Source: Terrimesophilobacter sp038243605 (GTDB lineage Bacteria > Actinomycetota > Actinomycetes > Actinomycetales > Microbacteriaceae). From it: 64,000 bases of DNA. Position 1 is the stretch's first letter. Every line of letters begins with the position of its first letter. A program made the position numbers and the translations under genes. A model generated the notes under the pieces. The model did not search any database and was not told where the DNA came from. It saw only the letters and a program-made list of their open reading frames with translations. The DNA lies in contig JBBSQX010000005.1 in assembly GCA_038243605.1 (NCBI GenBank), positions 75,458 to 139,457 of the forward strand. Reading direction: 5' to 3'. Shown one piece after another: positions 25,038 to 33,150 of the stretch.

Positions 25038-26688
25038 CACTCGTCACCTCCAGCTCATCCATGGTTTCGGCTGGCGGAAGCTCAAGAGGCGAAACACGAA
25101 TCGACGTATCGACGCTTCGAGGAACAGTAAGTCTGAAACAGGTGCCCTGGCCAGGCTCAGACCACACGTCAAGGTAGCCGCGGTGAAGCGAGGCATCCTC
25201 CAGTGAGATAGCAAGGCCAAGGCCCGTACCACCGATCGTGCGTTTGCGGGAAGGATCTGCACGCCAAAAGCGATCGAACACCCGCGTGACGTCGCTGGTG
25301 TCGATACCTATTCCGTGATCCCGCACAGCGATGGCAACAGAATCTTCGTTGCTATCAATCGACACGACAATCGGTTTACCTTCGCCGTGTTCAATCGCGT
25401 TACCGAGGAGGTTTCTCAAAATACGCCGGATGCGCCTCGCATCAATTTCGCTGTCAAAGTAGCCGCCATCGGCCACGACTCGCATGCCCGAACCGTGTTC
25501 GGTCGCGACGGTACGCATGTCGTCAACGGTTTCTTCAACGAGTTGCACGAGATTGGTCGGCTCCACCTCGAGCGCCACAGCACCCGCATCAAACCTGCTC
25601 ACCTCGAGAAGGTCGGCAAGCAGAATCTCGAACCGCTGCACCTGAGTGTGCAGCAGCTCGGCCGTGCGAGCGGTCGACGGCTCGAAGGACTCCCTGTTGT
25701 CGTAAAGAACGTCACCCGCCAGGCGGATGGTCGTCAACGGAGTGCGCAGCTCGTGCGAAACGTCGGCAACAAAACGCTGCTGCAGCCGAGAAAGTTCACC
25801 GAGCTTCGTGATCTGCTCTTGAAGGCTGTCGGCCATGCCATTAAACGAGCGCGCAAGCGTCGCGATGACGTCGTCACCCTTTTGCGGCATCCGCTGATCA
25901 AGTTGACCAGCAGCAACCTTTTGACTCACCTCTGCCGCCACGCGAACGGGGCCAACGACAAGGCGCACGACGATATACGTCACCGCGCCGATCATTAGAA
26001 CGAGTGCGAGCCCACCGAGAATCAGCGTCTGCTGCACAAAAGAAAGAGTCTGCTGCACGTCGCCAAAGTCATACACCAGGTAAAGCTCATAGAACCCAGC
26101 GTTGGGTACCGTCAGCAGAGAACCAACGGCAAGGCCAGGTCGCCCATCGTCGAGGGCAACAGATTGCCACCACACACGTTGGGTCTCACCGCTCTCTTCT
26201 ACCGACTGCCGAAGCGATGACGAAACGACTTCATCCGGGAACGACCGGCTCTTCGACGGCTGAAGCGTCACCGGCGTCGACTGCCCTGGTGAGCGATACA
26301 ACGCGACACCGAGACCACCCGGGCTCGTCGTCGTCGCGCGGATGTTGCTAAGAGTTGTATTGCTGAGGCTCTCGAGGTCTGTGCGAGACGCATCCGTCGT
26401 TGCCAGATCGCTGTCAAAAACGTCTTGAGCCTGCACTGTCGCCCTGCTCGACTCGGCAAGTACCTGAGTCAAACGAGAATCGAACAAGTTGTTGCCGATG
26501 CTCGCCGACATGTACGTTCCGATGACTGCCACCGTGAGGCCAGAGAGCATGATCGTAATCGCCACGGTGCGGAACTGAAGGCTTGCTCGCCAGAAATGCA
26601 GAACGGTGCCGGGCCACGATCGCCAATCTGGCATCCGTGTCGCAAAATTTGTGGCGCTCTGGCCGGATCTATCCGGTAGCACCGGCAC
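25015..26688 (-). CDS. mtrB: Two-component sensor histidine kinase MtrB
   Basis: This 557-residue kinase has two membrane spans (about 42-62 and 222-242) around an extracytoplasmic sensor domain, a HAMP domain (about 243-295), a HisKA domain with the phospho-accepting His312 in FVADVSHELRTPLTTIRL, and an HATPase domain (NLLGNAIEHGEG, DHGIGID, GTGLGLAIS). It phosphorylates MtrA and controls peptidoglycan hydrolases, cell division and osmotic response in actinobacteria. The GTG start overlaps the mtrA end by 20 bases; a second in-frame GTG two codons on is equally possible. Confidence 0.95.
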   Translation of the reverse strand: MPVLPDRSGQSATNFATRMPDWRSWPGTVLHFWRASLQFRTVAITIMLSGLTVAVIGTYMSASIGNNLFDSRLTQVLAESSRATVQAQDVFDSDLATTDASRTDLESLSNTTLSNIRATTTSPGGLGVALYRSPGQSTPVTLQPSKSRSFPDEVVSSSLRQSVEESGETQRVWWQSVALDDGRPGLAVGSLLTVPNAGFYELYLVYDFGDVQQTLSFVQQTLILGGLALVLMIGAVTYIVVRLVVGPVRVAAEVSQKVAAGQLDQRMPQKGDDVIATLARSFNGMADSLQEQITKLGELSRLQQRFVADVSHELRTPLTTIRLAGDVLYDNRESFEPSTARTAELLHTQVQRFEILLADLLEVSRFDAGAVALEVEPTNLVQLVEETVDDMRTVATEHGSGMRVVADGGYFDSEIDARRIRRILRNLLGNAIEHGEGKPIVVSIDSNEDSVAIAVRDHGIGIDTSDVTRVFDRFWRADPSRKRTIGGTGLGLAISLEDASLHRGYLDVWSEPGQGTCFRLTVPRSVDTSIRVSPLELPPAETMDELEVTSDDVATHI

Positions 26689-27349
26689 GATAACCGACCC
26701 CGCGCACGGTCATGACGATCTTGGGGATATCGGGATCATCTTCGACTTTTGCTCTCAGTCGTTGAACATGAACGTTCACCAGCCGTGTGTCAGCCTTGTA
26801 GTGGTACCCCCACACCTGCTCCAGCAGCATTTCGCGCGTGAATACCTGCTGGGGCCTTGAGGCAAGGGCGAGCAGCAACTCAAATTCGAGAGGTGTGAGA
26901 TTGATGCGCTCTTCGCCGCGCTTGACCTCGTGACCCGCAACGTCCAGCGTCAAATCACCGATGCGCAACACGTCAGTGCTGCCTACAGGCGTCGGTCTCA
27001 ATCGCGTACGAATTCGAGCGACAAGCTCTTTCGGGTTAAACGGCTTGACGACGTAATCGTCTGCGCCACTCTCGAGGCCGTGAACAACATCTGTCGTGTC
27101 AGACTTCGCCGTCAACATGATGATCGGCACGCCAGACTCGGTGCGGATCTCAGCACACACCTCGATGCCGCTCTTACCAGGCAGCATGAGGTCGAGAAGA
27201 ACCAGATCGGGCCGGGTCGATTGAAAGGTCGCGAGCGCTTCGGTGCCGTCTGCGCAGAACACCGGATCAAATCCTTCAGTGCGCAGCACAATTCCAATCA
27301 TTTCCGCTAGGGCGGTATCGTCATCAACGACGAGAATTCGTGCGGTCAT
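26669..27349 (-). CDS. mtrA: Two-component response regulator MtrA
   Basis: This 226-residue OmpR/PhoB-type regulator has a receiver domain with the phosphorylated Asp53 (DLVLLDLMLPG), Asp10-Asp11 acid pocket, Lys in YVVKPF, and a winged-helix DNA-binding domain (about 130-226, LTPLEFELLLALASRPQQVFTREMLLEQVWGY). It opens the mtrA-mtrB-lpqB operon. An AGGAACA element precedes the ATG. The upstream gap is shared with the divergent gene at 27510. A short frame on the same strand ends in a TGA that overlaps this ATG (see findings). Confidence 0.97.
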   Translation of the reverse strand: MTARILVVDDDTALAEMIGIVLRTEGFDPVFCADGTEALATFQSTRPDLVLLDLMLPGKSGIEVCAEIRTESGVPIIMLTAKSDTTDVVHGLESGADDYVVKPFNPKELVARIRTRLRPTPVGSTDVLRIGDLTLDVAGHEVKRGEERINLTPLEFELLLALASRPQQVFTREMLLEQVWGYHYKADTRLVNVHVQRLRAKVEDDPDIPKIVMTVRGVGYRAGATG

Positions 27350-27509
27350 TGTTCCTGCTCTTCATCGGCCCAGCAATATTCACGGGCTTCGTTCAATGCT
27401 TTCGCATAAGAGTAGTCGAGTGTGAAACGATATTGCGGTGAGGCACTGACTTCTCACCAGCGGCACAGCAAACCAACGTATTCAGGAACACCAACTCGAT
27501 AGGTAAATC

Positions 27510-28796
27510 GTGACGGACGAAAACGCGTGGCACGCACCAGGCGACGCGAACCCGCAGTCGGGCTCTCCGGCAGCACAGCCTTCCTCGACAGAGCCTCCGT
27601 CAGCATCACCTCCGCCGGCATCGCCCCCCTCGGCCCCACCTTCCCCGCCGATTGCACCACCTTCAGGGTTTCCCGCCGGCGTGCAGAGCCCGTCGGGGTA
27701 TTACGTGCCTCAGCAGCACCCCATCGCCGGGCATGGCTGGACGCCGCCGCCCAAGCCAGGATTGATCCCCCTGCGGCCGCTTGCGTTCGGCACCCTTCTT
27801 GGCGCATCGTTCAGGGTGTTGAGACGCAACCCTAGGCCTACCTTCGGAATCGCGTTACTCGTTCAATCGGTGGCGGTGGTGCTCTCGTTGGCTTTGGTTG
27901 GCGTGATCACTTTCGCGTTAGTCTCACGAATTGATTCGGCAACGTCGGAAGACGAATCCGTGATCATTGCAGGGTCAATTGGAATCGGCATTGTTTCGTT
28001 TCTGATCACGATGCTTTTCTCGATCGTCGCTGGCGCGATTCTGCAGGGCATCATCGTTGTGGAAGTTGCCAGAGGAACGCTTGGCGAGAAGCTCCCTCTT
28101 CGTAAGCTCTGGGGTTTCGCGAAGAACAAGATCTGGGCGCTCATCGGATGGGCGTGCTTCGTTGGCGCTGTCGTGCTAGTGGCCATTGCTCTCGTTGCCG
28201 GAATCATCGTACTGATGGTGATGACAATGGGCGTTCTTGGTGTCGTTTTGTCCGTGATTCTTGGGCTCCTTGCCGGTGCCGGATTCATCGTTCTTGGCGT
28301 GTGGCTGAGCACGAAACTCTCTATGGTTCCCAGCGCCCTCGTGTTGGAGCAGATTCCGCTGCGAGCCGCTATCGCTCGATCGTGGACCCTCACTCAAGGC
28401 CATTTCTGGAGGGTGTTTGGAATCCAACTTCTCGTCAATTTCATTCTGAGCACTGCCTCGCAGATCGCTATCGTTCCCTTTTCGTTCGTCTTCGGGATTC
28501 TCATGGCGCTTGTGGACCCTAACGGCACAGGAGATTTCACTGCATTAATCTGGGCAATCATCACCTACGTGCTGATGATCATGGTCACCCTCGTGCTCGC
28601 GACTATTACCTCCATCGTCATGACCGCCACCTCCGCTCTGCTCTACCTCGATTTGCGCATGCGTAAAGAAGGCCTAGATCTCGTGCTCACTCGATTCGTT
28701 GAATCCCGGCACATGGGTGCCGACGACAACGCGAACCCGTATCTGCATACCCCTGCCCCCGCAGCGGCCAGCAGCACCGGATACACGTTCGCATGA
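27510..28796 (+). CDS. Glycerophosphoryl diester phosphodiesterase membrane-domain-like protein
   Basis: This 428-residue protein has a Pro/Ser/Ala-rich cytoplasmic N-terminus (about 1-85), then six or more membrane spans in the pattern of the GPDPase membrane domain (GTLLGASFRVLRRNPRPTFGIALLV ... PLRAAIARSWTLTQGHFWRVFGIQLLV). There is no phosphodiesterase catalytic domain, so it is the membrane half alone. It starts with GTG and overlaps the DUF4129 gene by ATGA. The conserved operon with DUF4129, DUF4350, MoxR and DUF58 suggests a role in envelope or stress biology, but its activity is unknown. Confidence 0.8.
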   Translation: MTDENAWHAPGDANPQSGSPAAQPSSTEPPSASPPPASPPSAPPSPPIAPPSGFPAGVQSPSGYYVPQQHPIAGHGWTPPPKPGLIPLRPLAFGTLLGASFRVLRRNPRPTFGIALLVQSVAVVLSLALVGVITFALVSRIDSATSEDESVIIAGSIGIGIVSFLITMLFSIVAGAILQGIIVVEVARGTLGEKLPLRKLWGFAKNKIWALIGWACFVGAVVLVAIALVAGIIVLMVMTMGVLGVVLSVILGLLAGAGFIVLGVWLSTKLSMVPSALVLEQIPLRAAIARSWTLTQGHFWRVFGIQLLVNFILSTASQIAIVPFSFVFGILMALVDPNGTGDFTALIWAIITYVLMIMVTLVLATITSIVMTATSALLYLDLRMRKEGLDLVLTRFVESRHMGADDNANPYLHTPAPAAASSTGYTFA

Positions 28797-29476
28797 CCCT
28801 TTTGGCTCTCGGCGGGTTTATGGGCATCGCGATGGATGTTCCTGTCGACCCCGACCGCGACCAAGGTCAGCAGTGGATTTTGGAGGAGCTTTCAAAGCCT
28901 GAGTACGCGGCCGCGAAACCCACGTGGTGGGATCAGCTCAGCAAGGCGTTCTGGGATTGGCTCAACTCACTCACGGTTGACGACAGTTTCGGCATACAGG
29001 CCCCGCTCGTGGCGGTGCTCTTCATCGTTGTTATCGGCGTGATTGTGGCAGCTTTCTTCATCTTCGGCAAGCCACGCATCAACCGCCGGAGTGCCCTGAT
29101 CGGTTCACTCTTTGGTCTCGACGAAGAACGCGACGCAGAGTCATTGCGTCGCGCAGCGAGCGCTGCCGCAGCAGCAAAGGACTGGACGCTGGCGATCGAA
29201 GAGCTTTTTCGGTCACTCGCACGTTCGCTCGCGGAACGAGTGCTTGTTTCCACGGACCCTGGCACGACGGCACACGGTTTCGCCCAGCGGGCGGGAAACG
29301 TCTTTCCCGATTACCTGCAACGTCTCTCCGCCAGCGCGACAGTCTTCGATGATGTTCGTTACCTCGGAGCGGATGGTACAGAAGCGGACTATGACACGCT
29401 CACCGCGCTTGAACGTGATCTACGCACCGCCAAACCTTCCTCAGCCATGCCCATGCCGTTTGCGAGTGTGCCATGA
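28793..29476 (+). CDS. DUF4129-domain membrane protein
   Basis: This 227-residue protein has an N-terminal extracytoplasmic segment (about 1-65, with WWDQLSKAFWDWLNSL), one membrane span (about 68-92, PLVAVLFIVVIGVIVAAFFIF) and a cytoplasmic DUF4129 domain (AAKDWTLAIEELFRSLARSLAER ... TTAHGFAQRAG). In actinobacteria DUF4129 proteins are encoded with MoxR ATPases and DUF58 proteins. Its ATG overlaps the preceding stop (ATGA) and its stop overlaps the next start the same way, so it is a translationally coupled operon member. Confidence 0.88.
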   Translation: MTLLALGGFMGIAMDVPVDPDRDQGQQWILEELSKPEYAAAKPTWWDQLSKAFWDWLNSLTVDDSFGIQAPLVAVLFIVVIGVIVAAFFIFGKPRINRRSALIGSLFGLDEERDAESLRRAASAAAAAKDWTLAIEELFRSLARSLAERVLVSTDPGTTAHGFAQRAGNVFPDYLQRLSASATVFDDVRYLGADGTEADYDTLTALERDLRTAKPSSAMPMPFASVP

Positions 29477-30720
29477 CACTCACTTCACGGCACGAGCTCG
29501 AAACAAACGTTGTCACGCCAACTATTCGTAAAGCGAGTCGCAAGTTTCTTTACTGGGTGATTGCCGTGGTTGCCCTTCTCGCCCTCGCCCTTGTGACAAT
29601 AATGTTCAACGGATCAGCGCAGTCCGCTGGGCCACCACTGTCTCCCAATGATCCGGGGCCACAAGGCGGCAAAGCGCTCGCAGAAGTGCTGCGCGCGCAG
29701 GGCGTGTCGGTGAGCGCGGTCGACGGCATGAGGCAGACCCGCAAAATTGCCACCGATCCTTCGACCACGACGATTTTTGTCGTTGACGTTAAAGGCTACT
29801 TAGATGGTGACGCACTTCGTGAGCTCACCACTCTCTCATCCAACGTCATCATCATGTCCCCCACTTTCGACCAACTCGATGAGTTGGCCCCCGAAATCGC
29901 CCTTGCGGGAAACGTGAACGGCACTATCTCGGCCGAGTGCAGCCTGCGCCCAGCGCAGCGCGCAGAGGCGATAGTTGGCGACGGTATTGGGTTTCGAATT
30001 ATCGAACCGAGTGCAGACGCCATCGAATGCTTTGACAGTGGGGATGATGTGCACTCGCTCATCCAGATTCGCGACGGTGCGAAACACATCACCGTCATTG
30101 GAGCTCGAAACTCCTTCATGAACGAGTTTGTGCAGCGTCAAGGAAACGCCGCGCTCGCGCTCGGCGTCTTGGGAGAAACACCGAACCTCGTGTGGCTAGT
30201 TCCCACCATTGCGGAGGCCGCCGCCGCCGATGGTTCCGCCTCCATTGCCGAACTCACTCCCCCGTGGGTCAGCACGGTCATGACGCTCTTCATCCTCGCC
30301 GCCATCGCCGCAGCTTTCTGGCGAGGGCGCCGATTCGGTCCCCTCGTTGTCGAAGCACTGCCGGTTGTTGTCCGGGCAAGCGAGACCATGAATGGGCGGG
30401 CAAGGCTCTACCAAAAAGCATCCGACTACCTGCACACGCTGGATGCCCTGCGAATCGGCACCATCGATCGGCTCGGCGTGCTGTGTGGTCTTCCCACCGT
30501 GGCCACCGTCGATGATGTTATCCGGGCGGTTGCGGCGGCAACGAGGCGGCAGCCAGCAGAGATCGGTTACCTACTCCGTGACGCCAAACCTCTCAGCGAA
30601 GCACAACTCATTCAGTTTTCAGATGAACTTCTGACACTTGAAGCCGCGGCAGCCATCGCGACACGACCATCATCCGCAACAATGGACTCCACAGCGACCA
30701 CCACAGAATCGGGAGCATAA
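29473..30720 (+). CDS. DUF4350-domain membrane protein
   Basis: This 415-residue protein has one N-terminal span (KFLYWVIAVVALLALALVTIM), a GATase-like extracytoplasmic DUF4350 domain (about 60-245: GPQGGKALAEVLRAQGVSVS, TTTIFVVDVKGYLDGDAL), a second span (about 272-290) and a cytoplasmic helical tail ending in a Thr/Ser-rich stretch. It overlaps DUF4129 by ATGA and is followed by moxR four bases later. The DUF4350-DUF4129-MoxR-DUF58 set is a known actinobacterial cluster without a firm function. Confidence 0.85.
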   Translation: MTLTSRHELETNVVTPTIRKASRKFLYWVIAVVALLALALVTIMFNGSAQSAGPPLSPNDPGPQGGKALAEVLRAQGVSVSAVDGMRQTRKIATDPSTTTIFVVDVKGYLDGDALRELTTLSSNVIIMSPTFDQLDELAPEIALAGNVNGTISAECSLRPAQRAEAIVGDGIGFRIIEPSADAIECFDSGDDVHSLIQIRDGAKHITVIGARNSFMNEFVQRQGNAALALGVLGETPNLVWLVPTIAEAAAADGSASIAELTPPWVSTVMTLFILAAIAAAFWRGRRFGPLVVEALPVVVRASETMNGRARLYQKASDYLHTLDALRIGTIDRLGVLCGLPTVATVDDVIRAVAAATRRQPAEIGYLLRDAKPLSEAQLIQFSDELLTLEAAAAIATRPSSATMDSTATTTESGA

Positions 30721-30724
30721 CCAG

Positions 30725-31678
30725 ATGACCGACGACCTCCGAGCACAGTTCGCACGCGTGCGCGCCGAAGTAGGAAAAGCGGTGGTCGGCCAAGATGGTG
30801 CTGTCACCGGGCTGATGATCGCTCTTCTCGCAGGAGGGCACGTCGTACTCGAGGGGGTTCCCGGCGTCGCCAAAACGCTCCTCGTTCGCACGCTCAGCAT
30901 GGCCTTGAACCTCGACACAAAACGCATCCAGTTCACCCCAGATCTCATGCCGGGTGACGTGACCGGCTCGCTCGTTTACGACGCGAAGTCGGGCGAGTTC
31001 GAGTTTCGCGCCGGGCCGGTGTTCACGAACATTCTGCTCGCGGACGAGATCAACCGCACGCCACCGAAGACTCAGTCAGCGCTCTTGGAGGCGATGGAGG
31101 AACGCCAGGTCTCGGTAGATGGTGAGACCCGGATGCTGCCAGACCCGTTCATTGTCGCCGCAACGATGAACCCCATCGAATACGAGGGCACTTACCAGCT
31201 TCCCGAAGCACAGCTCGACCGCTTCCTGCTCAAGCTCGTACTCGACCTGCCCGAGCGCGCAGACGAGGTGCAGATTCTTGAGCGCAGCGCGGCCGGGTTC
31301 AACCCACGCGATCTCGCTGCGGCCGGCGTCACCCCCGTGCTCGACGCAAAACAGCTGGCAGCTGCACGAGCCGAAGTAGCTAACGTCACTGTAAGTGGCG
31401 ATGTGATCGGCTACATCGTCGACCTTGCGGCAGGAACCCGCAGGAGCCCGTCTGTGAAGCTCGGCGTGAGCCCTCGAGGCACCAACGCGCTCCTCGCGGC
31501 CGCGCGCGCGTGGGCGTGGCTCACTGGCTCCACCGGGGTCACCCCAGACCACGTGCAGACGATGGCGCTCCCGGTGTGGCGACACCGCATCCAGTTGCGC
31601 CCTGAAGCCGAGCTTGAAGGCGTCTCCGTCGACACCATACTGCGTTCCGTCATGCAGCAAGTGCAGGTACCGATCTAG
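30725..31678 (+). CDS. MoxR-family AAA+ ATPase
   Basis: This 317-residue ATPase has Walker A GVPGVAKT (44-51), Walker B NILLADEINRTPPKTQSALLEAMEE with the MoxR sensor 1 segment ATMNPIEYEGTYQLPEAQLDRF, and a C-terminal lid SPRGTNALLAAARAWAWLTG. MoxR proteins act as chaperones that insert metal ions or mature proteins together with a von Willebrand A domain partner; here the partner is the DUF58 gene 12 bases downstream. The ATG at 30725 is chosen over a longer frame that runs back into DUF4350. Confidence 0.93.
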   Translation: MTDDLRAQFARVRAEVGKAVVGQDGAVTGLMIALLAGGHVVLEGVPGVAKTLLVRTLSMALNLDTKRIQFTPDLMPGDVTGSLVYDAKSGEFEFRAGPVFTNILLADEINRTPPKTQSALLEAMEERQVSVDGETRMLPDPFIVAATMNPIEYEGTYQLPEAQLDRFLLKLVLDLPERADEVQILERSAAGFNPRDLAAAGVTPVLDAKQLAAARAEVANVTVSGDVIGYIVDLAAGTRRSPSVKLGVSPRGTNALLAAARAWAWLTGSTGVTPDHVQTMALPVWRHRIQLRPEAELEGVSVDTILRSVMQQVQVPI

Positions 31679-31690
31679 CGTGCACGCCTC

Positions 31691-33001
31691 ATGGTGATTT
31701 CTGGATGGTTTATTGCGCTTCTGTTGGCAGGAGCGGTACCCATCGTGCTCTTGGAGAGCCCGGTGCTTCTGCTCTTCTGGCTGCTGTTAGTTGTTATTTT
31801 GACGACGATCGACCTGCTCATTGCTGGCTCGCCTCGGCGTGTTCAGCTCACGCGGGAGGTGCCATTGCGGGTGCGCCTCGGGGAATCGGTTGTCGCAACT
31901 CTCATCGTGCAGAACACCGGAACTCGCGCCATCCGCGGAATCATTCGGGATGCCTGGCAGCCATCTGCCGGCGCCCACCCGACCCGCACGCGCGTCAATA
32001 TTCGTGCGGGCGAACGCCGGGCCATTCGCACCGGTTTGACTCCCGTTCGGCGCGGTGAGCGAAGGTCAGCACACGTCACCATCCGTTCGTATGGCCCCCT
32101 GCGTTTAGCTGCGAGACAGGCAACGATTGCCTCAAAGAGTGCGATTCGTGTTCTTCCGCCCTTCAATTCTCGAAAGCACCTGCCGTCGCGTTTGGCAAGG
32201 CTGCGCGAACTCGATGGCCGAACGAGCGTTCTCATCAGAGGCCAAGGAACCGAGTTCGATAGCCTGCGCGAGTACGTGCGTGGGGATGACGTGCGGTCAA
32301 TCGACTGGAGGGCCACTGCCCGTCGTCAGGACCCTCACGGCGGCCAAAAACTCATGGTGCGAACGTGGCGTCCCGAACGTGATCGCCGCGTCGTCATCAT
32401 CATCGACAGTGGCCGCTCGTCGGCGGCGCGCATCGATGGTGAACCTCGCATTGATACGGCTTTCGAATCAGCACTTCTTCTTGCTGCCCTCGCCACGAAG
32501 GCTGGCGACCGAGTCGACATGCTTATTTTTGACCGCCGCGTGCGCGCCCGCGTGCAGGGAGCAAGCGGCCCTGAGCTGCTGTCGCGGATGGTCGACGCGA
32601 TGGCGCCGGTGGACCCAGAACTTATCGAACCGGACTGGAGCGCAGTACCGGGCCTGGTGCGCTCGGTCACCAGCCAGCGTGCACTCGTGGTGGTTGCGAC
32701 ATCGGCAGAGGCTCCCGGCTCCTCACGGGGGCTTCTCGCTGTGCTGCCTCAGTTGACTCGACGCCACACTGTTGTGGTGTCGTCGGTTATTGATCCCGAC
32801 GTTTTTGAGGCCACCCGCCATCGCTCAAACCGCGAGGAGGTCTATCTTGCGGCTGCCGCTGAACGCGCGCTGCTAGATCAGGCGCGGGTGTCTGCGGCGA
32901 TCCGCCAGCTCGGCGGGGAGGTCGTCACTGGCTCCCCCGCGAAGCTCCCGCCCGCCCTCGCGGATAAATATATTGCCCTCAAAGCCGCCGGGAGGCTTTG
33001 A
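31691..33001 (+). CDS. DUF58-domain protein, partner of MoxR
   Basis: This 436-residue protein has two adjacent N-terminal membrane spans (about 4-42), a beta-rich middle (about 50-155) and a DUF58/VWA-like domain with EYVRGDDVRSIDWRATAR and a MIDAS-like DSGRS (VVIIIDSGRSSAARIDG). It is the usual co-encoded partner of MoxR. No ribosome-binding site precedes the ATG at 31691, so translation probably depends on coupling with moxR. Its last codons (KAAGRL) form the first copy of a 33-bp tandem repeat. Confidence 0.9.
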   Translation: MVISGWFIALLLAGAVPIVLLESPVLLLFWLLLVVILTTIDLLIAGSPRRVQLTREVPLRVRLGESVVATLIVQNTGTRAIRGIIRDAWQPSAGAHPTRTRVNIRAGERRAIRTGLTPVRRGERRSAHVTIRSYGPLRLAARQATIASKSAIRVLPPFNSRKHLPSRLARLRELDGRTSVLIRGQGTEFDSLREYVRGDDVRSIDWRATARRQDPHGGQKLMVRTWRPERDRRVVIIIDSGRSSAARIDGEPRIDTAFESALLLAALATKAGDRVDMLIFDRRVRARVQGASGPELLSRMVDAMAPVDPELIEPDWSAVPGLVRSVTSQRALVVVATSAEAPGSSRGLLAVLPQLTRRHTVVVSSVIDPDVFEATRHRSNREEVYLAAAAERALLDQARVSAAIRQLGGEVVTGSPAKLPPALADKYIALKAAGRL

Positions 33002-33104
33002 GCATAAGCACAGTAAGCCGCCGGGAGACTTTGAGCATAAGCACAGTAAGCCGCCGGGAGACTTTAAGTAAAAGCACAGCAAGCCGCCGGGAGACTTTGA
33101 GCAG
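32982..33104 (+). repeat. 33-bp tandem repeat, 3.7 copies, at the end of the DUF58 gene
   Basis: Copies run at 32982-33014, 33015-33047, 33048-33080 and 33081-33104 (partial). Each starts AAGCCGCCGGGAG and ends AAGCACAG(T/C). Copy 1, together with the base before it, has the perfect hairpin AAAGCC...GGCTTT and holds the DUF58 stop codon; later copies have an A in place of G that weakens the stem. There are no spacers, so it is not a CRISPR. Confidence 0.9.
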
Positions 33105-33106
33105 CA

Positions 33107-33143
33107 CGAAAGCGGCCGGCCTCGTCGAGGTCGACCGCTTTCG
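33107..33143. terminator. Strong bidirectional hairpin between DUF58 and katA
   Basis: CGAAAGCGG (33107-33115) pairs with CCGCTTTCG (33135-33143), and an inner CCTCG/CGAGG extends the stem to about 18 pairs with one mismatch. It lies seven bases after the katA stop on the minus strand and after the DUF58 repeats on the plus strand, so it can end both transcripts. Confidence 0.75.
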
Positions 33144-33150
33144 TGGCTAA

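Noticed and set aside
32982..33104. Possible CRISPR array
   Set aside because: The 33-bp units follow each other directly without unique spacers, and no cas gene is near.
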